Source of the DNA: Thermanaeromonas sp. C210
Lineage (GTDB): Bacteria; Bacillota; DSM-521; Neomoorellales; Neomoorellaceae
DNA length: 64,000 nt
Direction: 5' to 3'
Assembly (NCBI RefSeq): GCF_013167955.1
Contig: NZ_BLWF01000003.1
Span: 310,001 to 374,000, forward strand
The notes beneath the pieces are model-generated. The model had not been told where the DNA came from. It was given only the letters and a program-made list of their open reading frames with translations, and did not search any database. Of the stretch, positions 1-7,240 are shown in pieces (the stretch's first letter is position 1; each line of letters opens with the position of its first letter). The position numbers were made by a program, and so were the translations under genes.

Positions 1-432
1 CTTTGGGGGGCGGAGGCCGCCGGCAAGGGTCTGGAAACAGGGTTGCATGCTGCTACCCTTACAGCCGGAAGACCGGGGGTGCTCCACGGTTTTTACAGCT
101 ACCTGCTCCAGGATGAGGCCGGGCAAATTTTGCCCGCTCACTCCGTCTCTGCCGGGCTGGACTATCCAGGCGTGGGGCCCGAACACAGTTACCTTAAGGA
201 TACCGGGCGGGCGACTTATCAGGCCATTAGCGACGCGGAAGCCTTAGAAGCTTTTCAACTGCTGAGCCGCACAGAAGGCATTTTACCGGCTTTGGAGAGC
301 GCCCATGCCGTGGCCCTGGCAGCCAAGCTGGCTCCACGTTTGAAGGCGGAGGAGATTATGGTTATCAATCTTTCAGGCCGGGGAGACAAGGACGTGCAGC
401 AGGTAGCGGAGATTCTGGGAAGGGAGGCATAA
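1..432 (+). CDS. trpB: Tryptophan synthase beta chain, C-terminal part (runs off left edge)
   Basis: The last 143 residues of the beta subunit, which condenses indole with serine on PLP. The frame is open to base 1, so the gene starts outside the window. Recognisable beta-subunit C-terminal signatures are [32 protein letters not shown] and NLSGRGDKD, the last lying near the PLP phosphate/serine site. trpA begins 4 bases after its stop with a short ribosome binding site between, so the two form the usual trpBA pair and probably end a trp operon that starts to the left. Identity is not in doubt; only the N-terminal half is missing. Confidence 0.95.
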   Translation, partial: LWGAEAAGKGLETGLHAATLTAGRPGVLHGFYSYLLQDEAGQILPAHSVSAGLDYPGVGPEHSYLKDTGRATYQAISDAEALEAFQLLSRTEGILPALESAHAVALAAKLAPRLKAEEIMVINLSGRGDKDVQQVAEILGREA

Positions 433-436
433 GAAT

Positions 437-1222
437 ATGGGAAAAGAAAGGCTGGCCGTCCCCTTTGAAAACGGCCGCAAGGCTTTAATCATTTATGTGT
501 GCGCCGGGGATCCGTCCCTAGAAGTGACCGCCGAACTCGTACCGGCGCTGGCGGATGCCGGGGCCGACATCATCGAACTGGGAGTTCCCTTTTCTGACCC
601 GGTAGCCGACGGCCCGGTGATTCAGGCTGCCGGCCAGCGGGCTCTGGCGTCCGGCACCACTCTGGCTCGTGTTTTGGATTTGACGGCTGCTCTACGGGCG
701 AAGATGAAGATGGGAACACCGCTGGTTTTAATGAGTTACTATAATCCTATACTGCGCTACGGCCTGGCGGATTTCGGCAAAGAATTGGCGGCGGCCGGGG
801 GGGATGGAGTTATCGTTCCCGACCTTCCATGGGAGGAAGCAGGTCTCCTGCAGAAGATCCTGGAAGGGAAAGGGTTGGCCCTCATCCCCCTGGTAGCACC
901 TACTACCCCTGAAGGGCGGCTGCGGCGGATTGCGTCCAGGGCCGCAGGCTTTATCTATTGTGTTTCCCTTACCGGGGTCACGGGAGCCCGGGAAGAGCTG
1001 CCCCCGGACCTGTTGTCCTACATGGAAAGGGTGCGAAGGGTTACTTCTTTGCCCCTGGCCTTGGGCTTCGGCATCGGTAGCCCCGGGCAGCTCAAACATC
1101 TGGCACCCTTGGGCGACGGCTTTGTAGTGGGCAGCGCGGTGGTCCAGGCCCTGGCCGAGGGCGGAGTAGCCCGGGCGGCCGCCCTGGTTAAGGCTATGCG
1201 CGAGGCTCTGGATTCTATTTAG
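437..1222 (+). CDS. trpA: Tryptophan synthase alpha chain
   Basis: 261 residues, normal family length. TIM-barrel enzyme that cleaves indole-3-glycerol phosphate to indole and glyceraldehyde 3-phosphate and channels indole to TrpB. The catalytic Glu/Asp signature ELGVPFSDPVADGPVIQ lies near residues 45-62, the loop MSYYNPILRYG near 100, and the phosphate-binding GFGIGSP and GSAVV motifs in the C-terminal part. The ATG is preceded by GGGAGGCATAAGA. It is the last gene of the trp operon; the next gene has its own promoter. Confidence 0.96.
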   Translation: MGKERLAVPFENGRKALIIYVCAGDPSLEVTAELVPALADAGADIIELGVPFSDPVADGPVIQAAGQRALASGTTLARVLDLTAALRAKMKMGTPLVLMSYYNPILRYGLADFGKELAAAGGDGVIVPDLPWEEAGLLQKILEGKGLALIPLVAPTTPEGRLRRIASRAAGFIYCVSLTGVTGAREELPPDLLSYMERVRRVTSLPLALGFGIGSPGQLKHLAPLGDGFVVGSAVVQALAEGGVARAAALVKAMREALDSI

Positions 1223-1258
1223 CAAGGGATGCTCTCGGCCCAGATGCCTGGTTACCCC

Positions 1259-1287
1259 TTGCCAGGAGGGGGTAGCTATGGTATAGT
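1259..1287 (+). promoter_or_regulatory. Sigma-A promoter for the aroF-pheA-tyrA operon
   Basis: TTGCCA (1259-1264), 17-base spacer, TATAGT (1282-1287). It lies just after trpA and about 200 bases before aroF, leaving a leader that contains the hairpins listed next. Found by eye; spacing and hexamers are good. Confidence 0.65.
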
Positions 1288-1330
1288 TTACAATAAGCCC
1301 AAGTCGTACGGTAGGATGGTAGTTTTATAG

Positions 1331-1421
1331 CCGGAGTTTTCCGGAGGAGAGCAGGATGGTAGCACGGCAGGAGGGTGGGCAGCAAAAGAGAGCATCACTC
1401 CTGGCGGGGTGATGCTTTTTT
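1331..1421 (+). promoter_or_regulatory. Attenuator-like leader with intrinsic terminator before aroF
   Basis: An upstream hairpin CCGGA-GTTT-TCCGG (1331-1344) is followed by a strong terminator: GCATCAC (1392-1398), a ten-base loop, GTGATGC (1409-1415), then six T. CAGGAG (1368-1373) could pair with CTCCTG (1398-1403) in the terminator, which would act as an antiterminator. Position between promoter and aroF suggests transcription attenuation of aromatic amino acid synthesis. The sensing ligand is unknown: I see no T-box stem I, no leader peptide and no evenly spaced TRAP triplets. Confidence 0.55.
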
Positions 1422-1483
1422 CTATCACCTCCTGGCGGTTGCCTGACCATTCGGAAGGTGAACTGTGAGGGGGCAGGGTAAGA

Positions 1484-2512
1484 ATGATAGTGGTAATGCA
1501 GGGCGGAGCCAAGGAAGAAGAGATTGAGGCCGTAATAAAAAGGCTGGAGGAGGCGGGGTTTAAAGTCCACCTTTCCCGCGGGGTAGTACGCACCCTCATC
1601 GGTGCCATTGGGGACAAGAGCCGCCTGGAACTGCAGTCCCTGGAGGCCATGCCGGGGGTAGAAAAGGTAGTTCCCATCCTCAAGCCCTATAAACTCGCCG
1701 GCCGGGAGTTTAAACCTGATGATACGGTGGTGCAGGTAGGAAAACTTCGTATCGGCGGGCCGGAGATACACCTCATCGCCGGTCCATGCGCCGTGGAAAG
1801 CCGGGAACAACTCTTGGAAACGGCTCACGCGGTGCGGGAAGCCGGCGCTACCATGTTGCGGGGTGGCGCCTTCAAGCCCCGTACCTCGCCCTATTCCTTT
1901 CAGGGGCTGGGCGAACGCGGATTGGAAATATTGGCTGAAGCCCGGGAGCAGACGGGTTTGGCCGTCGTCACTGAGGTAACGGATCAGGCCATGGCCAGGG
2001 ATGTGGCGGAGGTAGCCGATGTGTTGCAGATCGGTTCCCGCAACATGCAGAACTTTGCTCTGCTGCAGGCGGTAGGGAAGTTGGGTAAACCCATACTGTT
2101 GAAGCGGGGGCTTTCGTCTACCATAGAGGAATGGCTGCTGGCGTCTGAATACATTTTGGCGGAGGGCAATTTTAACGTTATTCTCTGTGAGCGGGGTATA
2201 CGGACCTTTGAAACCTATACCCGCAACACTCTAGACTTGAGCGCAGTGGCGGCGGTGAAACAACTCTCCCACCTGCCGGTGGTAGCCGATCCCAGCCACG
2301 GAACCGGGAAGAGGGCCCTGGTGCTTCCCCTGGCCCGGGCAGCCATCGCCGCCGGAGCCGATGGGTTGTTGATAGAAGTCCATCCCAATCCGGAAAACGC
2401 CCTGTCCGATGGGCCGCAGAGCATTAAACCCGAGCAGTTTTCCACCTTGGTGGGTGAGGTGGCCGAAATGGCAAGAGTGCTGGGAAGGAGCCTGGCACGG
2501 ATACAAGAATGA
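1484..2512 (+). CDS. aroF: 3-deoxy-7-phosphoheptulonate (DAHP) synthase, regulated type
   Basis: 342 residues. Catalyses PEP plus erythrose 4-phosphate to DAHP, the first shikimate step. Residues 1-70 form the ferredoxin-like regulatory domain (start MIVVMQGGAKEEEIEAVIKR) seen in the Thermotoga-type enzyme, where it mediates Phe/Tyr feedback. The barrel follows with IAGPCAVES (metal/PEP site), RGGAFKPRTSPYSFQG, LLKRGLSSTIEEW and VADPSHGTGKR. First gene of the promoter at 1259; its stop overlaps the pheA start (ATGA). Feedback control is inferred from the domain, not shown by sequence. Confidence 0.95.
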   Translation: MIVVMQGGAKEEEIEAVIKRLEEAGFKVHLSRGVVRTLIGAIGDKSRLELQSLEAMPGVEKVVPILKPYKLAGREFKPDDTVVQVGKLRIGGPEIHLIAGPCAVESREQLLETAHAVREAGATMLRGGAFKPRTSPYSFQGLGERGLEILAEAREQTGLAVVTEVTDQAMARDVAEVADVLQIGSRNMQNFALLQAVGKLGKPILLKRGLSSTIEEWLLASEYILAEGNFNVILCERGIRTFETYTRNTLDLSAVAAVKQLSHLPVVADPSHGTGKRALVLPLARAAIAAGADGLLIEVHPNPENALSDGPQSIKPEQFSTLVGEVAEMARVLGRSLARIQE

Positions 2513-3348
2513 AATCAGTAGCCTATTTAGGTCCTGAAGGAACCTATTCCCACCAGGCCGCCGTGGCCTGGGGATCCCTGGTAGGGGCCGTTACCTTTCT
2601 TCCTGCCGATAGCCTCCCCGACGTCATCCAGGCGGTGCACCGGGGCGAGGGTGAAGCTGGGGTCTTGCCCCTGGAAAACTCCATCGAGGGAAGCGTCAAT
2701 CTGACCCTCGACCTGCTTTTAGAGGAACCGGAGCTTCGCATCATCGGCGAAGTGGTGCTCGAAGTTCACCACTGCCTGGCCACCCGGGCGCAGCAATTGG
2801 CCCGAATAGAAGAAGTGTGGTCCCATCCCCACGCCCTGGCCCAGTGCCGCCGCTTCCTGGCCGAAAATTTGCCCGGGGTTCGCGTGTGTACGGTGAACAG
2901 CACGGCAGAGGCCATGCGCGTGGCGGCCGGCCGGGAGAAGGGGGCGGCCATAGGTTCTCCTTTCGCAGCCGCCCTATACCGCGTACCGGTTCTCTACCGG
3001 GCAATTGAAGACTACCCTGGTAATAAAACCCGCTTTGTCATAATCGGCCGGGAGGCCCCCGGAGGGGACGGGCCCTACAAGACCTCCCTGGTCCTGGCTG
3101 TGCCGGAGAACCGTCCTGGGGGCCTCTACGAAGTGCTGCGCTATTTTGCAGAGGCCGGGATTAATTTAACCCGTATCGAGTCTCGCCCGACCAAGAAAGA
3201 GCTGGGCGAGTATCTTTTTTTCCTCGATTGCGAAGGACACGCGGACTTGCAACCCCTGTCCGGCGTGCTGGCGGAACTGAAGCCCCGGACGGCCCTCCTG
3301 AAGGTACTGGGTTCCTATCCGTGCCATAGAGAGGTTGGGAGACCATGA
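2509..3348 (+). CDS. pheA: Prephenate dehydratase with ACT domain
   Basis: 279 residues. Converts prephenate to phenylpyruvate in Phe synthesis. N-terminal YLGPEGTYSHQA, LPLENSIEGSVN and the catalytic NKTRFVIIG motif place the catalytic domain at residues 1-180. The C-terminal part (about 185-265, with ENRPGGLYEVLRYFAEAGIN and IESRPTKKELGEY) is the Phe-binding ACT domain. No fused chorismate mutase is present. Starts inside the aroF stop codon and its own stop overlaps the tyrA ATG, so the three genes are translationally coupled. Confidence 0.95.
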   Translation: MKSVAYLGPEGTYSHQAAVAWGSLVGAVTFLPADSLPDVIQAVHRGEGEAGVLPLENSIEGSVNLTLDLLLEEPELRIIGEVVLEVHHCLATRAQQLARIEEVWSHPHALAQCRRFLAENLPGVRVCTVNSTAEAMRVAAGREKGAAIGSPFAAALYRVPVLYRAIEDYPGNKTRFVIIGREAPGGDGPYKTSLVLAVPENRPGGLYEVLRYFAEAGINLTRIESRPTKKELGEYLFFLDCEGHADLQPLSGVLAELKPRTALLKVLGSYPCHREVGRP

Positions 3349-4448
3349 TCGAACAGGCGGCTATTATCGGCCTGGGGTTAATGGGAGGTTCCATGGGGAT
3401 GGCCCTCCTTAAAGGCGGGGTGGCCCGGGAAGTCGTGGGTTATGACCGGCAGGTCCGCGCGGTGGAAATGGCCCTGGAGGTCGGGGCCATAAGCCGAGGA
3501 GCGGACGGCGCGGCGGAGGCTGTCCAAGGAGCCCAACTGGTGATCCTGGCCCTGCCCGTGGGCTCGCTACCTGCCGTGGCCCGCCAAATAGTTCCCCACT
3601 TGCAGCCCGGAGCGGTGGTTACCGATACGGGCAGCACCAAGGGCGGGTTGGTGGCCATTCTGGAGGACATCTTCGCTGCCCGGGCACATTATATCGGCGG
3701 ACACCCCATGACCGGATCGGAACGGGCCGGCATAGGGGCGGCAGATCCCTATCTCTTCGAGAACGCCGTTTACGTTTTAACCCCCACCCCGAGGACCAAT
3801 CGGGACGCCCTCCGGCGGTTGGAAGCAGTCCTTAAAGCCCTGGGAGCCAGGATCCTTCACCTTTCCCCCGCGGACCACGACCGGATCGTGGGCGCTGTGA
3901 GCCATCTGCCCCATTTGTTGGCGGTATCCCTTATGCGGGTAGCGTCCAGGCTTTCCCAGGAGTATCCAGAGCTGTTAATGTTTGCTGCCGGCGGTTTCCG
4001 GGATACCACCCGTGTAGCGGCGGGAAATCCCGTAATGTGGCGAGATATATATTTAAACAATAGCGAGGCCGTTCTTCAAGTGCTGGAATTGTGGCGATGG
4101 GAAATAGGGGTGCTGGAAGATTTAATAAGGGCCGGAGAGGGAGAAGGCCTGGAACGGGCGTTGGAGGCCGCCCGGGAACTCCGCGCCCAAATACCCGGGA
4201 AGCAGAAGGGCCTGCTACCCGCCCTCCATGAAATTGTGATTACCGTTCCCGACAAACCCGGAATCATTGGCTTTATAGGCCAGGTGCTCGGGAGCGAGGG
4301 AATCAACATTAGTGATATTGAAATCTTAAGGGTGAGGGAGGGAGAAGGGGGCACCATACGTCTGGGCTTTACCGATGCGTCCGCCGCCGAGCAAGCCTTA
4401 GCCGTTTTGCGCCGACACGGCGTCACCGCCCGCTGGCGGGATGGCTAG
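3345..4448 (+). CDS. tyrA: Prephenate dehydrogenase with C-terminal ACT domain
   Basis: 367 residues. NAD(P)-dependent oxidative decarboxylation of prephenate to 4-hydroxyphenylpyruvate (Tyr branch). Rossmann motif IIGLGLMGGSMGMAL at residues 7-21, TDTGSTKG near 95, the catalytic-region GGHPMTGSERAG near 120 and SHLPHLLAVSL near 185. Residues about 290-365 form an ACT domain, probably for Tyr feedback. Overlaps pheA by the ATGA arrangement. Confidence 0.94.
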   Translation: MIEQAAIIGLGLMGGSMGMALLKGGVAREVVGYDRQVRAVEMALEVGAISRGADGAAEAVQGAQLVILALPVGSLPAVARQIVPHLQPGAVVTDTGSTKGGLVAILEDIFAARAHYIGGHPMTGSERAGIGAADPYLFENAVYVLTPTPRTNRDALRRLEAVLKALGARILHLSPADHDRIVGAVSHLPHLLAVSLMRVASRLSQEYPELLMFAAGGFRDTTRVAAGNPVMWRDIYLNNSEAVLQVLELWRWEIGVLEDLIRAGEGEGLERALEAARELRAQIPGKQKGLLPALHEIVITVPDKPGIIGFIGQVLGSEGINISDIEILRVREGEGGTIRLGFTDASAAEQALAVLRRHGVTARWRDG

Positions 4449-4552
4449 GCGCTAAACCTGATTGGATACGGGTTTCGTCCGCGAGGGCCATAGCGGGAGG
4501 AAAGCCGCATTACGCCCGGCTACGGGCCGGTGCGGCCGGGCAAAACCTAACC

Positions 4553-4581
4553 TTGACAGGCCGAGGCTTTCCTGCTAACTT
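4553..4581 (+). promoter_or_regulatory. Possible sigma-A promoter before aroA
   Basis: TTGACA (4553-4558), 17 bases, TAACTT (4576-4581). The predicted transcript start lies only about 15 bases before the TTG start of aroA, leaving just the GGGAGG ribosome binding site. The 154-base tyrA-aroA gap makes an internal promoter plausible. The -10 is imperfect. Confidence 0.5.
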
Positions 4582-4602
4582 TGGTGTCGGGAGGAAAAAA
4601 GG

Positions 4603-5886
4603 TTGGACTTAAGGGTGAGGCCCACACAGGCTTTAAAGGGTGAAATTATTCCGCCGGGGGACAAATCTATTTCCCACCGGGCTGCCATTTTCGCCGCTCT
4701 GGCCGACGGACTTTCGGAAGTAACCGGTTTTCTGGAAGCCGACGACTGCCGGAGCACCCTACGCTGCTTGGAAGGCCTGGGGGTTGAAGTAGAGAGGTGC
4801 GGTGAGGGCACCCTTAAGATCCGGGGGCAGGGACCGGAGGGTTTAAGGGAACCGGAAGATGTGCTGGATGCCGGGAATTCGGGTACTACCATGCGGCTCC
4901 TGATGGGGGTCCTGGCGGGACAACCCTTTTACTCAGTCCTCACAGGGGATAGGTCCTTGCGGCGCAGGCCCATGGCCCGGGTGGCCGACCCCTTGAGGCA
5001 AATGGGAGCCCAGATTTGGGGACGGGAGGGGGGCAACCTGGCCCCTTTAAGCATAAAGGGGGGCGGCCTGCGGCCTATAGATTACAGCCTGCCGGTGGCC
5101 AGCGCCCAGGTTAAATCGGCCATTTTGCTGGCCGGCCTTGCGGCCGAAGGGGAAACGGTAGTGAGGGAGCCCGTACCTGCCCGGGACCATAGTGAGCGCT
5201 TGCTGGAATTCTGCGGAGTGAGAATAAAAAAAGAAGATTGGAAAATTAGCCTTTGGGGAAGGCAGAGGTTACGCCCTTTTCAAATAAGGATTCCGGGAGA
5301 TTTCTCGGCCGCGGCCTTCTTCTTAGTGGCCGCTTGTGTGCACCCCCGGGCGGAAATAGTGGTGCGCAACGTGGGCCTGAATACCACGCGGACGGGACTG
5401 CTCACCGTACTTACCGATATGGGAGCCGAGATCCGGGTTTACCCGGAAGGGACGAGCGCAGGCGAGCCTTATGGGGTGGTAAGCGCCAGGAGCAGTAACC
5501 TGCGGGGAACCAAAATCGGGGGCCCCCTTATCCCGCGTTTAATAGACGAGATACCCGTGTTGGCCGTGGCCGCTGCGGTGGCCGAGGGCCAGACGGTGAT
5601 CCAGGATGCGGCCGAGTTAAAGGTCAAGGAAAGCGACCGCATCGCTACCCTGGCCATGGAACTGCGCAAAATGGGAGCTCGAATAGAAACCTTGCCCGAT
5701 GGGATGATTTTAGAGGGGGGCACTCTGCACGGGGCGGTGGTGGACAGCCATGGCGACCACCGCTTGGCCATGGCCCTGGTAGTGGCAGGTCTCATCGCCG
5801 AGGGCGAAACAGTTGTTCGTGGTGCCGAATGTATGGCCGTTTCCTACCCCGGTTTTATGTCGGATCTGGAGGCTCTGCTAAAGTGA
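4603..5886 (+). CDS. aroA: 3-phosphoshikimate 1-carboxyvinyltransferase (EPSP synthase)
   Basis: 427 residues, full length. Transfers the enolpyruvyl group of PEP to shikimate 3-phosphate. Visible signatures: PGDKSISHRAAIFAAL near residue 20, LDAGNSGTTMRLLMGVLAG near 90, QVKSAILLAGL near 170, LIDEIPVLAVAAA near 310 and DHRLAMALVVAGL near 385. The start is a TTG preceded by GGGAGGAAAAAAGG with good spacing, and no better in-frame start exists. Next gene cmk starts inside its stop codon (GTGA). Confidence 0.95.
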   Translation: MDLRVRPTQALKGEIIPPGDKSISHRAAIFAALADGLSEVTGFLEADDCRSTLRCLEGLGVEVERCGEGTLKIRGQGPEGLREPEDVLDAGNSGTTMRLLMGVLAGQPFYSVLTGDRSLRRRPMARVADPLRQMGAQIWGREGGNLAPLSIKGGGLRPIDYSLPVASAQVKSAILLAGLAAEGETVVREPVPARDHSERLLEFCGVRIKKEDWKISLWGRQRLRPFQIRIPGDFSAAAFFLVAACVHPRAEIVVRNVGLNTTRTGLLTVLTDMGAEIRVYPEGTSAGEPYGVVSARSSNLRGTKIGGPLIPRLIDEIPVLAVAAAVAEGQTVIQDAAELKVKESDRIATLAMELRKMGARIETLPDGMILEGGTLHGAVVDSHGDHRLAMALVVAGLIAEGETVVRGAECMAVSYPGFMSDLEALLK

Positions 5887-6551
5887 GGGACAATGTAGCT
5901 ATAGATGGGCCCGCTGGAGCGGGTAAAAGTACGGTAGCCCGGCAGGTGGCGGAAAAGCTGGGCTATTTATATATCGATACAGGAGCTATGTACCGCGCCC
6001 TCACATGGAAGGCCCTGTCTCAGGGTCTGAACCTGGCCGACGAGGAAGGGTTATCCGCCCTGGCCGCGAGCACTTCCCTTGAGTTTAAACCCCTTGCTTC
6101 GGGGGTCACGGCGGTCTTCTGCGACGGGCGCGACGTAACGATGGAGATCCGCAGCCCCGAGGTTTCTCAGAAGGTGTCGCGGGTGGCTGCCATACCCGGC
6201 GTACGGCGAGAACTGGTCAAACACCAGCGAAAAATGGCCGCCGGCGGCGGAGTAGTAATGGACGGCAGAGATATCGGTACCTATGTACTGCCGGAGGCTC
6301 CCCACAAGTTCTTTTTAACCGCTTCCCTGGAGGAGCGGGCCAGGCGCCGATGGAGAGAACTGGTAAACCAGGGCCAGGGGGTTACCATGGAACAGGTGAG
6401 AGAAGAAATCGCGGAGCGTGACCGGCGGGACAGCCAGCGTTCTGTGGCTCCCTTGAGGCCGGCACCGGATGCCGTGGTGATCGACACTACCAACCTGTCA
6501 CCGGAGGAAGTAACTACACATATTTTATGTATAATTAGGCAAACTTCCTAA
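5883..6551 (+). CDS. cmk: Cytidylate kinase
   Basis: 222 residues with the GTG start at 5883, which overlaps the aroA stop. A longer in-frame start at 5829 would overlap aroA by 58 bases and add a tail without family character. Phosphorylates CMP/dCMP. P-loop IDGPAGAGKST at residues 7-17, then YIDTGAMYRALTWKAL, VVMDGRDIGTYVLPEA and RRWRELVNQG (LID-like arginines). aroA-cmk-plsC-ispH is a common clostridial gene order. Confidence 0.95.
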   Translation: MRDNVAIDGPAGAGKSTVARQVAEKLGYLYIDTGAMYRALTWKALSQGLNLADEEGLSALAASTSLEFKPLASGVTAVFCDGRDVTMEIRSPEVSQKVSRVAAIPGVRRELVKHQRKMAAGGGVVMDGRDIGTYVLPEAPHKFFLTASLEERARRRWRELVNQGQGVTMEQVREEIAERDRRDSQRSVAPLRPAPDAVVIDTTNLSPEEVTTHILCIIRQTS

Positions 6552-6570
6552 GGAGGGAGATAACCCCGTC

Positions 6571-7164
6571 TTGTTTTACCGTTTTGCCAAGTTCGTGTGC
6601 TACCTCTTTTTTCGTTACATCTGCCGCTGGCAGGTGAGGGGTCAGGAGCTATTTCCCCGAGAGGGGCCGGCCATAGTCGTCGCCAACCACCGCTCTCTGT
6701 GGGACCCGGTAGCGGTGGGGGTGGCTGTTCCGCGGCAGGTGCGTTTTATGGCCAAGGAAGAGCTCTTTAAAATACCTGGACTGGGGGCTCTCTTACGGGC
6801 TTTAGGGGCCTTTCCCGTCAAACGGGGAAGATCGGATCGGGCGGCCCTCCAGGCCAGCTTGGATATACTGCGTCAAGATCAGGTGGTGGGTATGTTTCCC
6901 GAGGGTACGCGGGTCCGGACGGGTGAGCTCGGCCGCTTCTACGGCGGGGCGGCCCTCTTGTCCCTGAAGACCGGTGCTCCCCTGGTTCCGGTGGCCCTCA
7001 AGGGTACCGATAGGATCTTTTGCCGGGGGTGGTTCCGCCCTTTTTGCGTTGCCATCGGCAGGCCGCTGTTTCCCCGGCACAGCGGCCGTTACAGCCCTCA
7101 GGAGGTGGACGAATTGACCAGTATGGCCAGGGAGGCCCTGGCTAAATTGCTGGAGGAATTATAG
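6571..7164 (+). CDS. plsC: 1-acyl-sn-glycerol-3-phosphate acyltransferase
   Basis: 197 residues, short single-domain type. Acylates lysophosphatidate in phospholipid synthesis at the inner membrane face. The HX4D motif NHRSLWDP lies near residue 39 and FPEGTR near 110; the hydrophobic N-terminus could be an interfacial helix. The start is TTG with GGAGGGA about 13 bases upstream, rather distant; I see no better start. Lies 19 bases after cmk. Confidence 0.92.
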   Translation: MFYRFAKFVCYLFFRYICRWQVRGQELFPREGPAIVVANHRSLWDPVAVGVAVPRQVRFMAKEELFKIPGLGALLRALGAFPVKRGRSDRAALQASLDILRQDQVVGMFPEGTRVRTGELGRFYGGAALLSLKTGAPLVPVALKGTDRIFCRGWFRPFCVAIGRPLFPRHSGRYSPQEVDELTSMAREALAKLLEEL

Positions 7165-7240
7165 GTTTTTCGTCCTATAAGCAGGAATTAGCCGATTTTT
7201 CGCGAACTCTTAATAACGTTGTTTGGGAGAAGATGACCCG

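Noticed and set aside
728-1225. Long open frames antisense to trpA and to many other genes
   Set aside because: They mirror strong coding sequence on the other strand, lack ribosome binding sites and resemble no protein family; GC-rich DNA produces such frames by chance.
1331-1421. T-box or TRAP-controlled leader before aroF
   Set aside because: AGGATGGTAGCACGG only loosely resembles the T-box sequence and the leader is too short for stem I. TAG/GAG triplets are present but spaced irregularly at 2-8 bases.
5829-5882. Longer cytidylate kinase start at 5829
   Set aside because: It would overlap aroA by 58 bases and adds residues without family similarity; GTG 5883 gives the GTGA overlap and normal length.
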